Positions 42,833 to 51,456 of a DNA stretch of 64,000 bases are shown in pieces. Position 1 is the stretch's first letter. The number at the start of each line of letters is the position of its first letter. Source of the stretch: Bulleidia extructa W1219 (lineage in GTDB: Bacteria; Bacillota_I; Bacilli_A; Erysipelotrichales; Erysipelotrichaceae); the NCBI RefSeq assembly GCF_000177375.1, contig NZ_ADFR01000016.1, positions 124,001-188,000 of the forward strand. The letters run 5' to 3'. The position numbers and the translations under genes are program-made. The notes under the pieces are model-generated. The model made no database searches. It was not told the DNA's origin and worked only from the letters and a program-made list of their open reading frames with translations.

Positions 42833-43558
42833 TCATTTCAATCGCTTTAGCATGATTTCTCTTGCCTTATTTTCCCATTCATCTTCAAGCGGCTTCAATG
42901 CCATCGTCATTCCTTTTCTTTTTAACGCTTTTTGTAAAATAAAGTCGGCCACTTTCGGATTTTTTGGTAACAAAGGACCATGCATATAAGTCGCAATCAC
43001 TTGTTCATTCATAAAGCCTTCAAAAGCACTTTTATATTCATTCCCATGGCCACTCAACACACGACCAAATGGTGTATCCACCTGCTTGGTTTGACCACCA
43101 TGATTTTCAAAGCCAACCACTTGAACCACCTCATTATCCAGTCTTGTTTCAATAGCAATATTACCAATACAACGATGACTTCGATCACTAGCGATTGTGT
43201 AATAAGGGAAAAAACCTAAGCCTTCGACAACTTGACCATCTTGATCCTTGTAGTATTGACCAAAGAGTTGGTATCCCCCACATATCAACAAGAATTGACA
43301 ACCTCGATGCAATAAATTTCGAATCGCTTCTTTCCGACTCAATAAATCTTGATAAATGAAATTTTGTTCCCTATCCGCTCCACCACCCATGAAGAAAATA
43401 TCGACATCTTCCATTTCAATGGTTTGATCCAAGGAACCATTCCTCACTTCCAACTCAATCCCCCTCTTAGCACAACGATACTTGAAGGTTTCCACATTTC
43501 CTTTATCCCCATACAAATCCATCAAATCGTGGTACATCCATAAAAGAACTAGTTTCAT
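42833..43558 (-). CDS. gatD: Lipid II isoglutaminyl synthase, glutaminase subunit GatD
   Basis: Supplies ammonia from glutamine to MurT for amidation of the D-glutamate in lipid II. The class-I-like amidotransferase fold (CobB/CobQ type) has DLYGDKGNVETF at the start, FMGGGADREQ, the catalytic Cys in LLICGGYQLFG, FENHGGQT and the catalytic His in ATYMHGPLL. The length of 241 aa is normal. It overlaps murT by four bases. Confidence 0.94.
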   Translation of the reverse strand: MKLVLLWMYHDLMDLYGDKGNVETFKYRCAKRGIELEVRNGSLDQTIEMEDVDIFFMGGGADREQNFIYQDLLSRKEAIRNLLHRGCQFLLICGGYQLFGQYYKDQDGQVVEGLGFFPYYTIASDRSHRCIGNIAIETRLDNEVVQVVGFENHGGQTKQVDTPFGRVLSGHGNEYKSAFEGFMNEQVIATYMHGPLLPKNPKVADFILQKALKRKGMTMALKPLEDEWENKAREIMLKRLK

Positions 43559-44865
43559 CGCACTACCTTCTTTCTAAGTAAATGGCGAGTTGAATGCAAG
43601 GCTGTATAAGTAGAAAGGACATAAGAAGGACATTCATCTTTTTCTAAAAATTCCAACGCTTCTTCTATCTTTTCTTTTACCATAACTTTTTCTTCTAAGC
43701 CCTCGTATTTTAAACGCAATGCCATATCGTATGCCCTTTTTCCGGAAGTCAAGATATGACGCACATTTCCCTTTAACAACCGTTCAAAATGGGCATCCCA
43801 AATCCAAGAAACATCGCAACCATCTTGATCGTTATCGTTTAAAATAATAACCACATTTTTTTCCTGTTCATCCTTTAAGATATACTTCAACACCTCATTA
43901 GTTCCTGTTGGATTTTTAATCAAATTGATAATACAAGGTTTGGATAATTCAAAAACTTCATTCCTTCCTTCTTTCATTTGAAATGTTTTAAAAACTTGAT
44001 TCGCATGATCCACATCCAATCCTAAATCTCTCATCACCGTTAACACAGCCGCACAATTATAGATGGCATAAATGGTATTCATAAAAGAATGGAAACTTTT
44101 TCCCAAAGCTTGAAAAGTATGGCGATCGTATTGAATAGAATGAACATATACCGTTGGTTGAATTTTACCAAAATCATCCCGCTCACAATAAAAACGACCA
44201 ATATGTGAATATTGATAATAATCATACACCAAACGATTTCCACAACGAGGACAAAATTTTCCTTCACTCGCTTCATCTGTTGTATTTTGTGACACAGCGT
44301 TTTCACAAACCGAATAAAATTGAACCCTAGCTTGTTTCGCCTGATCAGCCAAACGAACCACATTAGGATCATCACCATTTAAAATCAACGTTCCTTTAAA
44401 ATCTCGAATGATTTCTTCCACACGACGAATTATCGTTTCCATTTCTCCAGCACGATCCAATTGATCACGAAAGAAATTATGAACAACCAAATGACTCGGA
44501 TGAAGTGCTTTAAATTGATGATAGAGGGTCAATTCATCCACTTCAATCACACACGCATCCGCTTGAATCCGATAATGCCCATCACTATTCATCGCTAACA
44601 AAGAAGCAATCCCAACATTCAAATTATCTCCTTTGCGATTATGAACAACTTTCAGACCGGATTGATGCAAACTTTCTGCCAGCAAATTAGCTGTCGTCGT
44701 TTTTCCATTAGTACCTGTGACTAAAATGACTATTTTCGGCATTCGAAATTTGGAAATCATTTGCGGATCTAATTTCAATCCCAATGTTCCCGGAAAAGAT
44801 CCCCCTCTGCCCATCTTCTGCAAAACTTTACCCACAACCTGCACCAAGCGTAATGACAACGACAT
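43555..44865 (-). CDS. murT: Lipid II isoglutaminyl synthase, MurT subunit
   Basis: A Mur-ligase-like ATPase that amidates peptidoglycan stem D-Glu. The Walker A VTGTNGKTTTANLLAE is intact. A four-Cys zinc ribbon (FCPRCGNRL ... RFYCERDDF; the last metal ligand is less clear) is inserted around residue 205-230. The C-terminal DUF1727-like part binds GatD. The length of 436 aa is normal. It follows yhaM by one base with AAAGGAG upstream. Amidated stems are typical of Gram-positive walls. Confidence 0.94.
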   Translation of the reverse strand: MSLSLRLVQVVGKVLQKMGRGGSFPGTLGLKLDPQMISKFRMPKIVILVTGTNGKTTTANLLAESLHQSGLKVVHNRKGDNLNVGIASLLAMNSDGHYRIQADACVIEVDELTLYHQFKALHPSHLVVHNFFRDQLDRAGEMETIIRRVEEIIRDFKGTLILNGDDPNVVRLADQAKQARVQFYSVCENAVSQNTTDEASEGKFCPRCGNRLVYDYYQYSHIGRFYCERDDFGKIQPTVYVHSIQYDRHTFQALGKSFHSFMNTIYAIYNCAAVLTVMRDLGLDVDHANQVFKTFQMKEGRNEVFELSKPCIINLIKNPTGTNEVLKYILKDEQEKNVVIILNDNDQDGCDVSWIWDAHFERLLKGNVRHILTSGKRAYDMALRLKYEGLEEKVMVKEKIEEALEFLEKDECPSYVLSTYTALHSTRHLLRKKVVR

Positions 44866-44866
44866 C

Positions 44867-45802
44867 TTATTTCTCCTTTGGTTTATAGAACTGACGATTT
44901 TCCATTGAAAATTGACGACTTGTCCAAGAACCGGGTTCTATTTCTTTTAAAGCTGACTTTAAAGTATTCAAGCGAGCATCAATATTATCCACCAAAGAAA
45001 GAATTTCAGCTTCTTGAATGGCCGGTAAAACAGGTGAACCATATTCCAAGTGACCATGATGACTTAAAATCATATGATGCAATAAAATTGTTTCTTCCTC
45101 TTCTTCTAAATTCAATGCCGTAGCCACCTCTGTTAGCCAACCGTTCGCTAAAGAAATATGTCCTTCCAGCTTACCTGATAAAGTATATTCTGTTGTGATC
45201 GGTCCGGACATTTCCGCCGTTTTTCCCATATCATGAACCAAAGCTCCACTGATCAATAAATCTTTATTCAGTTGCGGATAGAGTTCACATAAAGCTAGAC
45301 AAGTTTTAACCATGCTTAAGCTATGTTCTGATAAACCGCCTAAAAAAGCATGATGAATTTTAGAGGCTGCCGGATAATCAAAATATTTTTGCCCCACTTT
45401 TTGAAACATACCAATTACTAATTTTCTTAAAATACTTGAATCAATTTGATCAATATAAGATTTGACTTCCTTTTTTCTTTCCTCTTCAGAAATGATGGAA
45501 GAAAGCACAAAATCTTCCAAAGCAATTGATTCACTTGGTTGCTCAGCTTGCAAAATACGTCCTTGAAGTTGTCCCTTATAATCTAAGACATCAAAAGTAA
45601 ACTGAATTAATTTTCCATTTTGAATCAGCTTCATATCTTCCGGACTGACATCCCACATTTTACATTCTAAACTGCCGGAACTATCAGCAAGAGTCAAAGA
45701 TAAATAAGGTGCCCCTTTATTGGTCATTCCATTCTTCACTTCTTTAACCAGTAACGGTAACTGATATCTTTCTCCCACTATATATTCACTAATCTTAGGC
45801 AT
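44867..45802 (-). CDS. yhaM: 3'-5' exoribonuclease YhaM
   Basis: An RNase found in Firmicutes. It has an N-terminal OB-fold (residues about 5-95, MTNKGAPYLSLTLADSSG) and an HD phosphohydrolase domain (about 150-280) with GGLSEHSLSMVKT, GALVHDMGK and HHMILSHHG. Of three consecutive ATGs, the last (45802) has the best GGAGG spacing; it overlaps the end of the GT-RecX gene by eight bases. This gives 311 aa, near the family norm. Confidence 0.92.
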   Translation of the reverse strand: MPKISEYIVGERYQLPLLVKEVKNGMTNKGAPYLSLTLADSSGSLECKMWDVSPEDMKLIQNGKLIQFTFDVLDYKGQLQGRILQAEQPSESIALEDFVLSSIISEEERKKEVKSYIDQIDSSILRKLVIGMFQKVGQKYFDYPAASKIHHAFLGGLSEHSLSMVKTCLALCELYPQLNKDLLISGALVHDMGKTAEMSGPITTEYTLSGKLEGHISLANGWLTEVATALNLEEEEETILLHHMILSHHGHLEYGSPVLPAIQEAEILSLVDNIDARLNTLKSALKEIEPGSWTSRQFSMENRQFYKPKEK

Positions 45803-47783
45803 CATCATCCTCCATGTCATTCATGACTGTATAAATATCTTCGTGACTATAACCTTGACTTAGGCAATAGCGATAAATTCGATTACGTAAATCGGATCCT
45901 TGACTCTTAAAAGCGTATCGTTTCTTGGCTTGATTGGCACATTTACGCAAATGTTCCAACTCCTTCGCATCCACTTTACTAAAATCCAATTGATTTAAAA
46001 CACCATCAATCACTTCATTTGTATAGCCCCTTTGATGAAGTCTCATACGGATGGAATCCTTTGTCTTCCTTACAGAATATGACGATGATTTCAGGACTTT
46101 TTTAGCGTATTCCAACGCAAAATTTTCTTCCTGTTCTTCTTTTTGCGATAAAACTTTTTGAATGAGATACTCTGAAATTCCCTTTTTAGCCAAACGACGA
46201 CGAACCTCATTTTCTCCAAGCAAAGACGCAAACAAAGAATGAAGGTGTTCTCTGGCGTATCGTTCATCATTTAAATAGCCCTTTTCTTTTAAGGATTGAA
46301 TGATGATTCGAACGCTCTCCAAAGAACAAGAAGTATTCTGAGTTAACCAGTCTACAATCTCTTTTTGGCTTCGATCTTTGATGGCTAATTTTCTCAAACA
46401 AGCTTGATAGGCCGCTGTTTGGACTTCTTTTGTTTTTAAAATGTCATAGACATATCGACCAAAAAAACCATGGGCTCTTAAGCCATACTCATAATAATCA
46501 TCTACTGATACTTTTAGACGCAATTCCTCTTGATCGCTCGTTCTTAAATACAACTCCACAATCGAATCCTTGGTTCGCATACGTAATATTTCATATTGAA
46601 TTCGATTTGAATCAATGGCTCGACTATAGACATCCAAGACCTTTGTATAAAAGGTTTCTGCATCAAACGGTTTTGACACTTCCACGCAACGTTTTCGATA
46701 TTGCTCGTATTGGTTTAAATCCATTTTCTCAAACTCTAAAATAGAAGTAGCCAAACTTTCTTCATCCGCAAAGAACCACCCTGTTGCACCGGGAATCAGT
46801 AAATGATCTAAAACTTCATCTTTTCTAGCAAATAAAGGTAATCCTGAAGATAGAGCTTCAATAAATGTCATTCCTTGTGTTTCTGATAAAGAAGCTGACA
46901 CAAACGCTTCACTACTGCGATATAAATCCGGAACTATTTCGCGTGAAATAGGCCCCGTTATAATAACGTCTTTTTCCAGTCCTTGCTTCGCAACTAGTTT
47001 TTGAAGACTTTCTAAATCAGGCCCACCACCAACAATCACCAACTGACTTTTCGCTCCTTTTTTAAGAGCTGTTTGATATCCAGCAATCACCAAATCTAAA
47101 GACTTTTCCTTTGCTAAACGTCCCACATAAATAATAATAGAACGGTCTAAAGATAATCCATATTTTCGACGGGTTTCCTGTTTTTGTTCTTGGCTAAACT
47201 CCTCGGGATTAAAACGATCTAAAGAAAGCCCCGTTGGAATAACCGTTAATTTTCTCTGGATTTCATACTTCTCCAACATTTCTTTGGTTTTAATGGAAGG
47301 GGTAATCACTTCTTGTGAACTTTCCCCATATAGTTTTGACAATTTAGCAACCGCCATTTTGCCAACTTCATCCACTGCTTTCGAATTAAGCAAGTTCACA
47401 TAATGGGTATAATCTTCATAAGTCGTATGATAAGTTGATACCAAAGGAATATTCAAATGTTTGGCACAAATACGAGCAAAAATACCCACTCCAAATTCTG
47501 TTTGAGCATGAATGATTTGTAAATTTAAAGAACGAATCACTTCTAAAGCTTGCGAATGAAAAGGAGAAGTCATTACATAACCGTATAAAAATTTTAACTG
47601 AATCCCATTCAGACGCAATACGTCGTGGCTTTCATTCCATTCCATACTTTCTTTTCCACGATAGGTTGTAACCACGTAAACCTCATGACCATGTCTTTTG
47701 AGTTCTTGAAAAAGGATATAGGTTGAATTCGCTACCCCATTAATTTCCGGTACAAAAGTATCTGAAAATAACCCAATTTTCAT
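45795..47783 (-). CDS. recX: GT4 glycolipid glycosyltransferase fused to full-length RecX
   Basis: Residues 1 to about 390 are a family-4 glycosyltransferase of the diacylglycerol glucosyltransferase (LafA-like) type. Motifs include GLFSDTFVPEINGVANSTY, STYHTTYEDYTHY, IYVGRLAKEKSLDLVI and the EX7E-type SLSETQGMTFIEALSSGLP. Residues about 402-662 match a complete RecX: a leading beta-rich part (LRLKVSVDDYYEYGL), three-helix repeats with RSQKEIVDWL, LKEKGYLNDERYAREHL and RRRLAKKGI. RecX normally is a separate RecA modulator. The frame is open throughout and the internal Met near residue 402 has no Shine-Dalgarno, so a true fusion is likely. It starts 12 bp after the flippase-like gene. Confidence 0.88.
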   Translation of the reverse strand: MKIGLFSDTFVPEINGVANSTYILFQELKRHGHEVYVVTTYRGKESMEWNESHDVLRLNGIQLKFLYGYVMTSPFHSQALEVIRSLNLQIIHAQTEFGVGIFARICAKHLNIPLVSTYHTTYEDYTHYVNLLNSKAVDEVGKMAVAKLSKLYGESSQEVITPSIKTKEMLEKYEIQRKLTVIPTGLSLDRFNPEEFSQEQKQETRRKYGLSLDRSIIIYVGRLAKEKSLDLVIAGYQTALKKGAKSQLVIVGGGPDLESLQKLVAKQGLEKDVIITGPISREIVPDLYRSSEAFVSASLSETQGMTFIEALSSGLPLFARKDEVLDHLLIPGATGWFFADEESLATSILEFEKMDLNQYEQYRKRCVEVSKPFDAETFYTKVLDVYSRAIDSNRIQYEILRMRTKDSIVELYLRTSDQEELRLKVSVDDYYEYGLRAHGFFGRYVYDILKTKEVQTAAYQACLRKLAIKDRSQKEIVDWLTQNTSCSLESVRIIIQSLKEKGYLNDERYAREHLHSLFASLLGENEVRRRLAKKGISEYLIQKVLSQKEEQEENFALEYAKKVLKSSSYSVRKTKDSIRMRLHQRGYTNEVIDGVLNQLDFSKVDAKELEHLRKCANQAKKRYAFKSQGSDLRNRIYRYCLSQGYSHEDIYTVMNDMEDDDA

Positions 47784-47795
47784 GAAAGTCCCCTC

Positions 47796-48827
47796 CTATT
47801 CGGTTTTCATTTTCACAATAAAAAACACCATTGCTCCAATGATTAAAGTTAAATAAAAAGTTGATAAACGCCATAAAATCATAATTGATGTGGCTTGCGC
47901 TGAAGTGAAAATAGTGGAAAACATCAATACAAAGGTTGCTTCTGTTCCCCCACTACTTCCAGGCATAGGTAAAAATGCATTCACCATGGCCACAAAAGAA
48001 CTCAAAGCTATCATATCTAAAATAGTTTTCATAGTGAATGGAATATGTAAGGCCCAAGCACAAAGAACAGGAACAGAATAAATAATTAAAAAGCGCATAA
48101 GATTAATACTGACTAATTGATACACCAAACGATGATTTTGATGAAGCGTCGTGATTTCCTGAGCCAAATTCTCTAAAGTCTTATCTAAACGACTCAAAGA
48201 AGTTTTGACATCCTTTACCAGATGCAATTTAGCTCCTATATAGATTCCTTTAGTTGTGAGCCATGTATAAAACTTTTTAGATTTCGCCAACAAAATCAAG
48301 AACATAATAATCCCCAAGGCAATCGCAAATCCGCCTAAAACAATCGCAAAAAAAGAAGAATAAGTGCGATAAAAATAACCAAAACGCATGAGTAATAAAG
48401 CCAAGACAACGGCAATCATGGTTCCCTGATAAACAATAAAATCAAGCCAAAGGACACCAACAGCCCTGGAAACAGAAACACCTTGTTTACGGAAAACATA
48501 AAGTTGAGCCACCTGTCCACCTGAAGCTCCTGGTGTAATGTTATTGAAAAGACCCGCTATATAAGCATTCACAAAACCTTCTTTAAAATGATAGTTTTTG
48601 TAATTAGCTTGTACTTCTAAAGCCAAGCCCTTCCCTAACAGTGCCTTTTCTAACACCAATAAAACCACTAATAACCATAAAATCCAAGGATTAGCGGCTT
48701 TTAAATGATTAATCACATCTTGGTAATGATCTTTTAAAGTCATATAAAACACAAAACCCGTCAGCGCAAAAACTAAAAAAATATTAAATACCGTATTTTT
48801 AAACAGCTTTTTCAGAAATTTTAGCAT
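47796..48827 (-). CDS. Lysylphosphatidylglycerol synthase/UPF0104-type membrane protein
   Basis: An integral membrane protein with about eight helices, related to the flippase domain of MprF. Examples are FLVFALTGFVFYMTLKDHY and WILWLLVVLLVLEKALLG. The conserved loops NNITPGASGGQVAQLYVFRKQG and FLPMPGSSGGTEATFVLMF are also present. The length of 343 aa is normal. It probably moves or accommodates glycolipids in the membrane, in line with the adjacent glycolipid transferase; this is inference. No Shine-Dalgarno precedes the ATG; TATAAT ends exactly six bases upstream, so the transcript is probably leaderless. Confidence 0.88.
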   Translation of the reverse strand: MLKFLKKLFKNTVFNIFLVFALTGFVFYMTLKDHYQDVINHLKAANPWILWLLVVLLVLEKALLGKGLALEVQANYKNYHFKEGFVNAYIAGLFNNITPGASGGQVAQLYVFRKQGVSVSRAVGVLWLDFIVYQGTMIAVVLALLLMRFGYFYRTYSSFFAIVLGGFAIALGIIMFLILLAKSKKFYTWLTTKGIYIGAKLHLVKDVKTSLSRLDKTLENLAQEITTLHQNHRLVYQLVSINLMRFLIIYSVPVLCAWALHIPFTMKTILDMIALSSFVAMVNAFLPMPGSSGGTEATFVLMFSTIFTSAQATSIMILWRLSTFYLTLIIGAMVFFIVKMKTE

Positions 48828-48833
48828 ACGTTC

Positions 48834-48839
48834 ATTATA
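48834..48839 (-). promoter_or_regulatory. -10 element placed for a leaderless flippase-GT-RecX transcript
   Basis: Minus-strand TATAAT at 48834-48839, then six bases (GAACGT) and the ATG at 48827. The nearest purine-rich site (AAAGGA) is about 20 bases upstream, too far for ribosome binding. The -35 is weak. Confidence 0.6.
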
Positions 48840-48934
48840 CTATCCTTTCCTTATTTTGAACATTTCACGTGTTGGTCTATATCCAAAAAACAACCTGCTA
48901 TAAATAATGATTTCAACCATGTTTCTTTCTCCAG

Positions 48935-48961
48935 AAAAAAAGCGATATCGCATTCTATCGC
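48935..48961 (-). terminator. Terminator after the small membrane protein
   Basis: The minus strand reads GCGATA, an eight-base loop, then TATCGC followed by TTTTTTT. Confidence 0.75.
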
Positions 48962-48984
48962 CCGTATCTTGATCATTATGATTG

Positions 48985-49269
48985 TTACTTGTTAAATAAT
49001 AAAGTGACAATCAATAATAAAATTCCAATCATTGAAACTATTAAATAATTCTTTTTTTCTTGAAAAAAATAGTAGCCCAATCCACCACCGATTGAAAATA
49101 AGATAGGTAATCCAACAGCCAATATTTTAGGATATGTATTAGATGGATTCCCTGAAAAATCTATCTGCACTGTCACCACTTCCGGCAAGACAATATAACT
49201 ATAGATACCCAAGACAACTGATATGATCACAATCACTCCTACTATCACTTTTTTCTTCATCTCCATCAT
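48985..49269 (-). CDS. Small membrane protein (DUF1648-like)
   Basis: A 94-aa protein with three hydrophobic segments (VIVGVIVIISVVLGIYSYIV; YPKILAVGLPILFSIGGGLGYYF; YLIVSMIGILLLIVTLLF). Between the first two lies a short VTVQIDFSGNPSNTYPK loop resembling DUF1648/SdpI-type proteins. The frame opens at 49323, but ATG 49269 has AAAGG at suitable spacing. Function is unknown; SdpI relatives act in immunity to a secreted toxin, but nothing here supports that directly. It may be cut short at its N-terminal side, as the upstream 18 codons also read protein-like. Confidence 0.5.
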   Translation of the reverse strand: MMEMKKKVIVGVIVIISVVLGIYSYIVLPEVVTVQIDFSGNPSNTYPKILAVGLPILFSIGGGLGYYFFQEKKNYLIVSMIGILLLIVTLLFNK

Positions 49270-49383
49270 TGATACCTGCCTTTCAACCATTTCATACAAT
49301 ACCCAAGCCATCTCCACTATCATTTTTATCCCATGATCTTATTTTTTTAAACTGAAACATGATTTTATATTTTCACGACTCCA

Positions 49384-49696
49384 TCACATCGTATCGTTCC
49401 ACACCTCTATCTCATCCATCCACGATAAAGGATCCTGTCCGCGCTTCCGTTTACCTTTTTCACGAACTTCATACTGCATAGTTTCCGAAAACAAACAACC
49501 CTTGATCTGAATCGTTAACTGTAGATACCCTTCTTTATTAAGATCTAATTTTATATGAATATTCTTATACTTTCTACCAAGTGCCTCATATATCTTCACC
49601 ACATCATTTATTTTATGAGTTGAACAGAAACTCCCTCTTCACATAAGGGACAATCTCTTTTTTCACCTCTTCTTTGTTCGCTCTTTGTTGCTTCAT
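49384..49696 (-). pseudogene. Possible decayed small gene(s)
   Basis: Two short frames lie next to each other. One is an ATG at 49696 giving 27 aa (MKQQRANKEEVKKEIVPYVK and on to FLFNS). The other is a GTG at 49602 giving 72 aa (VKIYEALGRKYKNIHIKLDL ...). They are in different frames with no good Shine-Dalgarno for the second. Joined, they could be one charged protein of about 100 residues, which would need a one-base loss. Family unknown. The whole stretch 49270-49831 is AT-rich and low in coding quality. Confidence 0.3.
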
Positions 49697-49788
49697 TTTT
49701 TCTACCCTATAGCCTCTTCTTCATTTTAGTATCATTTTTTACTCTTATCCAGTTCATTTCTAATCCAAATTCATCATCATATTCCAAC

Positions 49789-49828
49789 AAAAAACAATAT
49801 CACTGGCAAAAATATGCGTGATATTGTT
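49789..49828 (-). terminator. Terminator of the V-ATPase-glycosyltransferase operon
   Basis: The minus strand reads AACAATATCAC, a 14-base loop, GTGATATTGTT and TTTTG. Confidence 0.8.
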
Positions 49829-49831
49829 ATC

Positions 49832-50836
49832 TTACTGCTTCCATACGGATTCATAGACTTCTTTTAATTGTTCACCGATTTTTTCGATTTGCCTTTCTTT
49901 AGCCACCAAATAACCTTGTTCTGAAAGATCAGGCAATTGATGTTCTACAATACCTTGAAGCTTTTCTATAAACTCTCCATTATCTTTCGCTAAATACGCA
50001 TTTTGACCATCCTTCAGCCAAGGATGATAACAACCAATATCTCTTAAAAGAACTGATTGTTTTGAAGCCAACGCCTCTAGCACTACAATGCCTTCCGTTT
50101 CTTCATAACTAGGAAAGAAAAAACAATCCGCATCATGATACGCTCCTTCAATCAACGCTCCTTTCACATAACCGGGAAAAAGACAATTCTTAGGAGCCTC
50201 TTGAATAGCTAAAGTAATTTCCGGTGGAATAATCAGCTTAGAAATATCACCAAACCAAATGAAGGTATATTCCGGCAATCGTTTCGCCACTTCAATAAAA
50301 TCAAGAATACCCTTTCGCTTAAACAACAATCCCACTCCCATGACTACTTTTTGATTGGGTTGTATATAAAAATAATCACGATATAATTGGATCTTTTGTT
50401 TATCATAAGCATAGCGATTTAAATCAATCCCATTAGAAATCGCATAAATTTTTTGTGTTAATCCATACCCTTCCAACAAAGATTTCGAATAAGGAGTGGG
50501 CGTAATAATGGCATCAGCCTGTTTGTACAAATCCACCAAACGAATCTTCACAAATGGGGCAATCATATTGGAAAAAGTAAACGAATTACGGAAATCTTCC
50601 ATCGTACTATGGGCATGATAGATGACTTTCTTTCCTCTTTTTTTAGCATGATGAATGATCGCATCTGAATTCATTCCCCAAGTATTAATATGTAAAATAT
50701 CATAGTCATCTGCCCAAGGATCAGTGGTATACTCCACTCCTTGTGAACTAAGAGCTTTCATTTGATGCTGAAGAGCCCGACCAATTCCGGACTTTGCCAA
50801 AGCATCTTGCCCTTCAAAGTATAGTAAAACTTTCAT
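49832..50836 (-). CDS. GT4 glycosyltransferase, LafB/CpoA-like glycolipid synthase
   Basis: Probably adds the second sugar to monoglucosyl-diacylglycerol, forming the lipid anchor of lipoteichoic-acid-type polymers. The start MKVLLYFEGQDALAKSGIGRALQHQMKAL, with the ILHINTWG region, is typical of LafB/CpoA. The GT4 donor-site signature is FFFPSYEETEGIVVLEALA. The length of 334 aa is normal. Its ATG overlaps the stop of the V-ATPase subunit D gene by four bases, so it is translationally coupled to the ATPase operon. The presumed first-step enzyme is the GT-RecX fusion about 2 kb away. The sugar transferred is not certain. Confidence 0.82.
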   Translation of the reverse strand: MKVLLYFEGQDALAKSGIGRALQHQMKALSSQGVEYTTDPWADDYDILHINTWGMNSDAIIHHAKKRGKKVIYHAHSTMEDFRNSFTFSNMIAPFVKIRLVDLYKQADAIITPTPYSKSLLEGYGLTQKIYAISNGIDLNRYAYDKQKIQLYRDYFYIQPNQKVVMGVGLLFKRKGILDFIEVAKRLPEYTFIWFGDISKLIIPPEITLAIQEAPKNCLFPGYVKGALIEGAYHDADCFFFPSYEETEGIVVLEALASKQSVLLRDIGCYHPWLKDGQNAYLAKDNGEFIEKLQGIVEHQLPDLSEQGYLVAKERQIEKIGEQLKEVYESVWKQ

Positions 50837-51456
50837 AAAACTTGTTTTTCCTTTTGTGCTTTAATCACCTTCAAGCGAGAAAATTCTTCTCTTTCCTTTT
50901 CTTCCAAAGAGGCGGAAATGCGTTGAATTTGTGAAGATAAACGAGGAAGAACGACATTTTTTAAAGCGTTCGCCCTTTTTTGAGTTTGAGCAATCGAAGA
51001 AGCCAAACGATAGACCGCATTATCTACCTCTGCTAAGGTATAACTTAATTCTTTGATTTTTTGAAACTGTAAATACGCTTCATCAATACGCGAAGAAGTA
51101 TTTTGAAGACCATAAGGAATTTCCCGGTTTTCTTTTGGAGTGTATAGAACATTTGGGATTTCAACACCCATGACAGAACGATACGTTAGTTCCACATCCT
51201 CTTCTAACGTTACTTGTTCTGCAATCGACTGAATGATTCCTGAAGACATATTGGCTTGTTGAAGAAGATAATATCCAAGATGATAGGCTTCTGTGATTTC
51301 CTTACGAAGTACCTTGACCTTTTCTACCATCTCCATCATTTCCTTGATTAAAATATTTCGCTTGCGATCCATCAAATCATACCCGTTTTTCGCTAAATCA
51401 TACGAATGTTTTAAACGAAGTAGGTTTCCTTTTGTCATCGGGATCTGAGTAGGCAT
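50833..51456 (-). CDS. ntpD: V-type ATPase subunit D (central stalk)
   Basis: Forms the rotating shaft in the A3B3 ring. The 207-aa chain is a long antiparallel coiled coil, with the family-typical PTQIPMTKGNLLRLKHSYDLAKNGYDLMDRKRNIL start and RRANALKNVVLPRL-like region (KRANALKNVVLPRL). It begins at the last base of ntpB and overlaps the glycosyltransferase start. Confidence 0.95.
   Translation of the reverse strand: MPTQIPMTKGNLLRLKHSYDLAKNGYDLMDRKRNILIKEMMEMVEKVKVLRKEITEAYHLGYYLLQQANMSSGIIQSIAEQVTLEEDVELTYRSVMGVEIPNVLYTPKENREIPYGLQNTSSRIDEAYLQFQKIKELSYTLAEVDNAVYRLASSIAQTQKRANALKNVVLPRLSSQIQRISASLEEKEREEFSRLKVIKAQKEKQVL

Noticed and set aside
42738-42836. N-terminal extension of the unassigned protein to 42836
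   Set aside because: The extension overlaps the gatD stop and lacks a ribosome site, while ATG 42737 has GGGAGG in place.
49384-49696. Fourth A-run frameshift joining the 27-aa and 72-aa frames
   Set aside because: Joining these frames needs a one-base loss rather than an added A, so it does not fit the pattern; evidence that they were one gene is weak.
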